Part shown: positions 37,999 through 43,146 of the stretch, piece after piece
How positions within the stretch are numbered: position 1 is the stretch's first letter
Layout of the letters: each line of letters starts with the position of its first letter
Assembly: GCF_013401435.1 (NCBI RefSeq)
Contig: NZ_JACBGN010000029.1
Span: forward strand, 1-43,146
Length of the DNA stretch: 43,146 nt
Reading direction: 5' to 3'
From: Streptomyces sp. BR123
GTDB lineage: Bacteria > Actinomycetota > Actinomycetes > Streptomycetales > Streptomycetaceae
Notes under the pieces: generated by a model
What the model was told of the DNA's origin: nothing
The model's database searches: none
The model's input: only the letters and a program-made list of their open reading frames with translations
Translations under genes and position numbers: made by a program

Positions 37999-39146
37999 GA
38001 CGGCAGCTCCGCGAGGAGGGCGTCGGCGGAGCCGGCCACGGCGGTCAGCACGATCTCCGTGGTGCCGCCGCCGATGCTCCACAGGGCCGCCTGGGCCCGG
38101 GTCCACTGGGCGCCACCGGCGGCGAAGCCCTCGGCGCCGTGGAGTTGGGCGCATTCGGCCAGGACGGAGTTCACCGTCCGGGCCGCGCCGGCCTTGAGCA
38201 GGGCGGCCGCGGCGGTGTCGTGGCGCGCGGCGCGCCTGCCGAGCCGGTCGACGAGGGCGGCGAGCTCGTGGGTGCGGAGCAGGGCGGCGGCGAACCGCTG
38301 CTGGATGCCCTCCAACTGCCACAGCGTGCCGTCGCCGTACGCGCGTCCCTGGAGGCGTTCCTTCGTCCGGCGCAGCATGCGTGCGCACAGGGCGACGCCC
38401 CACAGGGTGCCGGTGAGCCGTTCCACGGCGATGTGTGCGGCGAAGGACGTCATGCCGCGGCCGACCCGCCCGACGATGTGCTCGCGGGGCAGCTGTACCC
38501 GGTCGAGCCGGATGTGCCCGGTGCCCGAGCCGTCGAACAGCGGGGTCTCGGCCGGCTCGACAGTGACGCCGGGTGCGTCCGCGGGGACCAGGACCCAGGT
38601 GAAGCTGGTGAAGTGGCGGCTCTCCCGGTGCCGGGCGAGGACGAGCAGGTGGTCGGCGTACAGGGCGCTCGTGATCCAGCGTTTGGTGCCGGTCACCGTG
38701 ACGCCGTCGTCGTCGACGGCCACGGTGGTGCCGAGGCCGGCGAGGTCGGCCCCGGAGCCCTCGTCGGACGCGGCCAGCGCGACGACGGCGCGGCCGGCGA
38801 GGGCGTCGTGCAGGACGCGCGCGGCCGGTTCGCCGCCGAGGGTGAGCAGCGGGACCGCGGTGGCGATCTGGATGCACACCGAGAGGGTGGAGCCGATGCC
38901 GAAGCGGGCGTCGACGTCGGTCATGAGCCGGCCGAGGGTGTCGGGGTCGACGCCGGAGGCCGGGTCGCCGCCGCGGTAGGCGGCGGCCAGCCGGTGCGCC
39001 CGGCCGAGGGCGGCCCAGACCCGGCGGCCGTCCGCCTCCGGCGGCAGCCCCTCGAACCCGTCGGCGGGGACGGCCGGGGCCGGTGGTGGTGGCGCCGATC
39101 CGGCCGCATCTGTCGGTGCGAGCCGGAGCACGGCCTGGTCAGACAA
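37995..39146 (-). CDS. Acyl-CoA dehydrogenase-fold flavoprotein (GTTEI type)
   Basis: A 383-residue protein with the ACAD domain order: a helical N-domain, middle beta domain and helical C-domain. Motifs are ALAASDEGSGADLAGLGTTV (flavin/substrate loop), GTKRWITSALYADHLLVLAR, FDGSGTGHIRLDRVQLP and WSIGGGTTEIVLTAVAG, the C-terminal flavin contact. It probably oxidises an aminoacyl or acyl group on a carrier protein to the alpha,beta-unsaturated form, or acts as an oxygen-using group D monooxygenase with the cluster flavin reductase. It starts at TTG 39146 with GGAGG 6 nt upstream and overlaps the previous gene by 8 nt. The N-terminal Pro/Ala-rich stretch (about 10-35) is unusual. Confidence 0.88.
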   Translation of the reverse strand: MSDQAVLRLAPTDAAGSAPPPPAPAVPADGFEGLPPEADGRRVWAALGRAHRLAAAYRGGDPASGVDPDTLGRLMTDVDARFGIGSTLSVCIQIATAVPLLTLGGEPAARVLHDALAGRAVVALAASDEGSGADLAGLGTTVAVDDDGVTVTGTKRWITSALYADHLLVLARHRESRHFTSFTWVLVPADAPGVTVEPAETPLFDGSGTGHIRLDRVQLPREHIVGRVGRGMTSFAAHIAVERLTGTLWGVALCARMLRRTKERLQGRAYGDGTLWQLEGIQQRFAAALLRTHELAALVDRLGRRAARHDTAAAALLKAGAARTVNSVLAECAQLHGAEGFAAGGAQWTRAQAALWSIGGGTTEIVLTAVAGSADALLAELPS

Positions 39147-40341
39147 GGCGCACCTCCGGGTCGAGCAGGGTGAGCCGGCCGTCGGCCTGGTGCAGGCGGT
39201 CGTTGCTGTAGTTGAGCGGCGCGGAGCGCAGGTCGCGCAGCGCTGCTTCCAGCCCGGTGTCCGAGTCCTTGAGGTAGCCGTCGCGCAGCCCCACGGTGGC
39301 GACCAGGTCGTCGACCGCCGCGTGGCACTGCTCCGAAGCGGTGAGCTTCAGGGCGTTGAGCAGCAGCTGGATCCGGGGCTGGGACAGGTCGGCCGCGGCG
39401 CGTACGGCCTGCTCGGTGTGGCGGAGCAGGGCGTTGACGGTGTCGAGCTTCTGGCGGGCCGCGGAGAGCCGGCCCAGCAGCAGTTCGGAGCCGAGGTCGA
39501 AGCGGCGTCGGCCGGCCGGGCTGCGGAGCATGCGGACGACCCGGGAAAGGGCGCCGGCGGCGGTGCCGAGCCAGGCGGCGGACCACGCGAGGTGGGCCAG
39601 CGGTCCGAACACCTCGCTCGCGATGACGGAGAAGGAGCCGTGCTCGCCCACCACCTGGTGGGCGGGGACCGTTCCGGTCAGCCGGAGCGCGACGCTGTGG
39701 CTGGCCCGCATGCCCATCGGGTTCCAGTCGCCGCTTGGTTCGACGGTCAGCTGGGCGCGGTCGGCGTAGACGAGGGAGACCTCGCTGGGTGAGGCCGCGT
39801 CGGGGGCCCGTACGGTGATCAGGAATCCGTCGGCGTGGGCGCCGCCGGTCACGATCGGGGCGAACCGGTCGATGACCAGGCTGCCGTTGTCGCTGCGGGC
39901 CTCGGATTCGGCGGTGAGCAGATGGCCGCCCTTGCCGGCCTCGGTGGTGACCGAGGCCAGGTAGAGCTCGCCGGCGGCGATCCTGGGCAGCAACTCGTCG
40001 CGCAGCCGGGGGGCCGCGTGGCCGGTGACGGCAGCGACCTGCTGGCAGTGCATGCCGAGGATCATCGCGACGGACATGTCGGCGCGGCCGAGTTCGACGC
40101 AGACGTCGAGCAGGTCGGTCAGGGTGCCGCCGAGACCGCCGTGGTCGGCGGGGACGGTCAGGCCGAGGAGGCCGGACTCGCGCAGCGCGGCGAGCGCCTC
40201 GGCAGGGAAGTCGGCGTCGCGGTCGTGGCGGCGGGCGTGCTCGGCGGCGATCCGGGCCACGTGGCGGGCGCGCTCGACGGGGGTGCGTCCGTCGGGTGCG
40301 ACGGCCGGGGTCCCGGGCGCGAGGGCGGGTGCAGTGCTCAC
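39139..40341 (-). CDS. Acyl-CoA dehydrogenase-fold flavoprotein (SNDRL type)
   Basis: A 400-residue ACAD-fold protein: LRESGLLGLTVPADHGGLGG, YLASVTTEAGKGGHLLTAES, WNPMGMRASHSVALRLTG and the C-terminal end RDLRSAPLNYSNDRLHQADG. It lacks the GTSEI-type motif of its partner, so the two belong to different ACAD subgroups and may form a hetero-oligomer or act in sequence. Enzymes of this second kind often work on carrier-bound acyl groups in secondary metabolism. It lies directly after a free carrier protein, with its GTG start overlapping that gene's stop (GTGA), so the carrier is the likely substrate holder. Confidence 0.87.
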   Translation of the reverse strand: MSTAPALAPGTPAVAPDGRTPVERARHVARIAAEHARRHDRDADFPAEALAALRESGLLGLTVPADHGGLGGTLTDLLDVCVELGRADMSVAMILGMHCQQVAAVTGHAAPRLRDELLPRIAAGELYLASVTTEAGKGGHLLTAESEARSDNGSLVIDRFAPIVTGGAHADGFLITVRAPDAASPSEVSLVYADRAQLTVEPSGDWNPMGMRASHSVALRLTGTVPAHQVVGEHGSFSVIASEVFGPLAHLAWSAAWLGTAAGALSRVVRMLRSPAGRRRFDLGSELLLGRLSAARQKLDTVNALLRHTEQAVRAAADLSQPRIQLLLNALKLTASEQCHAAVDDLVATVGLRDGYLKDSDTGLEAALRDLRSAPLNYSNDRLHQADGRLTLLDPEVRLV

Positions 40342-40595
40342 GCCGCGTCCGCCAGGGCCTCGTCGCCGCCGGCGGCTGCGATGGCCTTCCAGAGGGTGCC
40401 GGCGGTGGCGAAGGTCGCGTCGTTGAGGTCCTCATCGGGCAGGGAGATGCCGAAGGTGTCCTCGATGGCGAAGAGCAGCTCGATGGACTGCATCGAGTCC
40501 AGGCCGAGCTTGCGCAGGTCGGAGCTTTCGGTGAGTTCCTGGTCGCCGAGGTACTTGAGGAAGGGGGCGAGCAGGTCGGTGAAGCGTGTGTCCAC
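40338..40595 (-). CDS. Free-standing acyl/aminoacyl carrier protein
   Basis: An 85-residue carrier protein with phosphopantetheine Ser34 in DLRKLGLDSMQSIELLFAIE. It starts at GTG 40595, 7 nt after AGGAG; the longer in-frame extension to 40703 overlaps the previous gene and looks like spacer. It is coupled to the first ACAD-fold gene (GTGA). It is acidic, as expected. It would carry the amino acid on which the flavoproteins act. Confidence 0.92.
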   Translation of the reverse strand: MDTRFTDLLAPFLKYLGDQELTESSDLRKLGLDSMQSIELLFAIEDTFGISLPDEDLNDATFATAGTLWKAIAAAGGDEALADAA

Positions 40596-40639
40596 GGTGG
40601 TACTCCTGTGACGGGTCGGTGGTCGGACATGGGAAGGGG

Positions 40640-40649
40640 CGGACGTCCG
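40640..40649. promoter_or_regulatory. Palindrome in the gap before the carrier gene
   Basis: CGGACGTCCG is a perfect 10-base palindrome in the 74 nt space between the BtrH-carrier fusion and the free carrier gene. This is one of the few uncoupled joints in the right half, so an internal promoter or regulator site is possible. Confidence 0.3.
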
Positions 40650-40669
40650 AAAGGTCGGGGGGACGGCCG

Positions 40670-41782
40670 TCAGCGGGCCTGGGCGGTCTGCACGAGCCGG
40701 CACAGGTCGTCGATGCGGTGGAGGTTCTCCGGCAGCAGTTCCTCGGCGGCGAACTCGATGCCGAGCCGTTCCTCCAGGGCTTCGACGATCTCGACGACCT
40801 GGAAGGAGTTGAAGCCGGGGACGGCCGTGAGGCAGGGCGCGGCGAGGACCGCCGCGGTGTCGATGCCGAGGACGGCGGCGACGGTCTCGGTCACCGTCTC
40901 GCGCAGCGGCGTCCGGGGCACGTCGAACAGGGCGCGGTCGGCGTGCAGCGCGTTGGTGAGGTCGGCCGCCAGGCGGGCCGGCTCGGGGCGGCCCCGCTGC
41001 ACCCGGCGCATGGCGAGGAACGCCTGTTCGGCGAGCCGGTCCAGCCGCTTCAGGTGGTCATCGGTCCCGGGGGCCCGGCTCCGGCCGGTGGAGGCCAGGA
41101 ACTCGGCGTGCAGTCGCCGGGAGCGAGCCAGCAGCCAGGTCTCGGTGGTCAGCTGGTCGAGGGCGGCGAACCGGTCCGGGTGGCCGGCGTACGCGGCGGC
41201 GTAGGCGTCCACGTCGCCGTACTCGCAGGCCGGGTTGGCCTTCGGTGCCCCGGCCGCGGCCGGTTCGAGGACCATCACCAGGCAGGACCGGGGCAGTTCG
41301 GCCCAGTCCAGGAGCCACGCGCCCGGGGAGGCGAGGCCCCAGGGGGTGTGGCTGTGGTAGGCGTCGACGACGCGGGCGCGGTCGCCCTCGGCCGTCACCA
41401 GGTAGCTGTGCTGCATGTGCCGCTGCCGGTGGTAGGGCAGCCATGGCATGTCGTAGGTGTCGGCCATGACGTACAGGGGGCCGTGTGCCACGGCCAGTGC
41501 GGCCAGTTCCGCGGGCGGTACGTCGTGGCGGCGCAGCCGCTCGGTCAGGCCGATGCCGGCGACTGCGGCCAGCTGGTGCTCGGCTTCCGGCTCGATGGTC
41601 GGCAGCCCGTGGGGTCCGGGCCGCGGCGCGAACCGAAGGGTGGCGCCCAGGGCCAGGTGGGTGTCCGGTCCGTGGAAGCGGTCGGCGAGCACGGCCAGGT
41701 TGGACTGGACGCAGTCGAGTAGCTCGGCCCGGACGGACGCCGTCGCGTCTGGCAGGGGGGCCGTTTCGACGGTGGTGGTCAT
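40670..41782 (-). CDS. BtrH-type papain-fold acyltransferase fused to a carrier domain
   Basis: A 370-residue two-part protein. Residues about 15-280 match the BtrH_N/DUF4872 type, with candidate catalytic Cys24 (LLDCVQSNLAVLADRFHG), His125 (RHMQHSYLVTAEGD) and Asp140 (ARVVDAYHSHTPWG), plus the characteristic YVMADTYDMPWLPYHRQ. Residues about 295-370 form a carrier domain with Ser326 in VPGFNSFQVVEIVEALEERL. The usual GxDS is here GFNS, with Asn for the conserved Asp. In butirosin biosynthesis BtrH transfers an acyl group from a carrier to an amine. A fused carrier would supply or receive the substrate in cis. The ATG overlaps the stop of the TrpB-like gene (ATGA). Confidence 0.82.
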   Translation of the reverse strand: MTTTVETAPLPDATASVRAELLDCVQSNLAVLADRFHGPDTHLALGATLRFAPRPGPHGLPTIEPEAEHQLAAVAGIGLTERLRRHDVPPAELAALAVAHGPLYVMADTYDMPWLPYHRQRHMQHSYLVTAEGDRARVVDAYHSHTPWGLASPGAWLLDWAELPRSCLVMVLEPAAAGAPKANPACEYGDVDAYAAAYAGHPDRFAALDQLTTETWLLARSRRLHAEFLASTGRSRAPGTDDHLKRLDRLAEQAFLAMRRVQRGRPEPARLAADLTNALHADRALFDVPRTPLRETVTETVAAVLGIDTAAVLAAPCLTAVPGFNSFQVVEIVEALEERLGIEFAAEELLPENLHRIDDLCRLVQTAQAR

Positions 41783-43125
41783 CGCCTGCCCCCGAGCGTG
41801 CCTCCGAGCAGGCCGCCTGCGGACAGGAGGCCGGCGTGGGGCGGAGAGGAGCCGTCCTGTCCGACCGGGGTGAGTCCGGAGACGGCGCTCATCAGGGCCT
41901 GCTCGCTGGGTGCCTCGTCGCCGAGCTCGTCGTTGAGCAGCTGCTCGTACGCGGCGAGGTCGAGGTAGCCGTGGCCGCTGACGCAGACGAGGATGCCCTT
42001 CCGGGCGCGCATGCCGTCCGCGCCGGAGGTGGCGAGCTTGGCGGCCGCGGCGAGCGCATGGCCTGACTCGGGGGCGGGCAGCACGCATTCGTTGCGGGTG
42101 AGCAGCCGGCCCGCGTCGAGGGCCTCCTGCTGGGTGACGGCGGTGGCGGCGATGTCGCCGGTGTGCCGCATCGCCGAGATGATCTTGGCGGCGCCGTGGA
42201 AGCGCAGGCCGGCGGAGTGGGCGTCGGGGATCGGGTAGTCGCTGCCGATGGTGTACATCGCTTCCAGGGGGCCGGACCCGGTGGCATCCGTCTTGTCGTA
42301 CGCGTACACGCCGCGGGTGAGCTTGGGCGCGGTCGCGGACTCGGCCCCGACCAGCGTCGGGGCCTCGGTGCCGGTGGCCCGGGCCTCGGCGTGGAAGGGC
42401 AGGGCGATGCCGCCGAAGTTGGAGCCGGCGCCGACCGCGCCGACGACCATGTCCACCGTGCCGTCCAGGGCGGCCAGCTGGTCCTGCGCCTCGATGCCGA
42501 TGACCGACTGGTGCAGGATGCTGTAGGTCTCGCCGCTGCCGATGCAGAAGGCGACCCCGTCGTGGTGGGAGGCGTACTCGACGGCCTCGCCGATGGCCAG
42601 CGCGAGGCTGTTGCCGATGCCTTCGCCGCGCCGGTCGGCGACGCCGGTCAGCCCGCTCGGGCTTGAGTGGATCTCGGCGCCGAGCATGCGCATCAGCACG
42701 CCGCGGTACGGTTTGCGGCGCAGGCTGGAGTCGACCATGAAGACCCGGCAGCGCAGCCCGAACAGTGCGCAGGCGGCGGCCATCGCGGTGCCCCACTGGC
42801 CGGCCCCGGTGCCGGTGACCAGTTCCTTCACACCGGCCTGCTTGTAGTAGTGGGCCTGGGCCAGGGCGGTGTTCAGTTTGTGGCTGCCGGAGATGTTGCC
42901 GCCCTCGTACTTCATGTAGATGGGCACGCGGGAGCCGATGGCCCGCTCGAAGCCGGTGGCCCGCCACAGCGGGGTCGGCCGGAACTGGCGGTAGGCGGCG
43001 AGGACCTCCGCCGGGATGTCCCAGTACTCGCGCTCCAGGACGCTCTGCCGGACCAGCTCCATGGGCAGGTTGACGCCGACTCCGGTGCCCGCGGCGGCCG
43101 ACTCGGGGGTCAGGTCCGGGGGCAT
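41779..43125 (-). CDS. TrpB2-like PLP enzyme lacking the catalytic glutamate
   Basis: A 448-residue fold-type II PLP enzyme of the tryptophan synthase beta-2 group. It shows EYWDIPAEVLAAYRQFRPTP, the PLP Lys83 in NISGSHKLNTALAQAHYY, GTGAGQWGTAMAAACALFG, HQSVIGIEAQDQL, the phosphate loop VGAVGAGSNFGGIALPF, and CVLPAPESGHALAAA. In TrpB and TrpB2 the segment before GAGQ is (A/T)ET with the catalytic Glu (109 in Salmonella TrpB). Here it is VTGTGAGQW, with Gly105 in its place. It may still make an aminoacrylate from Ser/Thr but should not activate indole in the normal way. The start is uncertain: ATG 43125 has no ribosome site and the window ends 21 nt upstream, so the gene could begin beyond the edge. 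Confidence 0.88.
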   Translation of the reverse strand: MPPDLTPESAAAGTGVGVNLPMELVRQSVLEREYWDIPAEVLAAYRQFRPTPLWRATGFERAIGSRVPIYMKYEGGNISGSHKLNTALAQAHYYKQAGVKELVTGTGAGQWGTAMAAACALFGLRCRVFMVDSSLRRKPYRGVLMRMLGAEIHSSPSGLTGVADRRGEGIGNSLALAIGEAVEYASHHDGVAFCIGSGETYSILHQSVIGIEAQDQLAALDGTVDMVVGAVGAGSNFGGIALPFHAEARATGTEAPTLVGAESATAPKLTRGVYAYDKTDATGSGPLEAMYTIGSDYPIPDAHSAGLRFHGAAKIISAMRHTGDIAATAVTQQEALDAGRLLTRNECVLPAPESGHALAAAAKLATSGADGMRARKGILVCVSGHGYLDLAAYEQLLNDELGDEAPSEQALMSAVSGLTPVGQDGSSPPHAGLLSAGGLLGGTLGGRR

Positions 43126-43146
43126 CGGGGTGGACAGGTGGGGCAG

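Overview
The window is high-GC DNA with strong third-position GC, many GTG/TTG starts, AAGGAG-type ribosome sites, two TTA codons in a regulator gene, and a class III lanthipeptide locus. It also carries AfsR/SARP regulation and discrete NRPS enzymes. Together these point to a Streptomyces-type actinomycete chromosome, probably an accessory or arm region.

Left part (1-20,376): a two-gene class III lanthipeptide unit (lanKC, then a 37-residue precursor closed by a strong terminator) is followed by a mosaic of small functions. These are a PEBP/YbhB protein with an AraC regulator that share an upstream motif, a three-gene overlapping toxin-antitoxin-like operon, a PHP phosphoesterase, a small secreted protein divergent from a second AraC regulator with two TTA codons, an NfeD-flotillin pair, two paralogous membrane-anchored proteins of unknown function, two small membrane proteins, a CPA1 antiporter, and a mycothiol-dependent maleylpyruvate isomerase-like protein. 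Between them lie decayed fragments: an nSTAND1 NTPase, a LysR effector domain, a STAS domain, and three different transposases (IS630-like, IS701/DDE_5-like, IS5-like). This is a repeatedly invaded border region.

Right part (20,377-43,125): a roughly 23 kb biosynthetic cluster, almost entirely on the minus strand and strongly translationally coupled (ATGA, GTGA and TGATG overlaps). In transcription order it contains a TrpB2-like PLP enzyme, a papain-fold BtrH-type acyltransferase fused to a carrier domain, a carrier protein, two acyl-CoA-dehydrogenase-fold flavoproteins, a PPTase, a second papain-fold BtrH-like protein, an adenylation enzyme, a flavin reductase, a second adenylation enzyme, a frameshifted SnoaL/NTF2-like gene and an AfsR-like SARP-NB-ARC-TPR regulator. 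A LysR regulator, a carrier protein, a C-A-T NRPS module, a third free adenylation enzyme, a second PPTase and two type II thioesterases follow. A tiny secreted-peptide gene lies alone on the plus strand, divergent from lysR and converging on the SARP gene.

The cluster has four adenylation domains and four carrier domains but only one condensation domain. My inference is that amide bonds beyond the single C domain are made by the two papain-fold (Cys-His-Asp) enzymes. The flavoproteins would oxidise carrier-bound aminoacyl groups. The TrpB-like enzyme, which has Gly where the catalytic Glu of TrpB should be, would supply an unusual amino acid. I do not recognise this gene set as any characterised pathway. 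The cluster may continue beyond the right edge.
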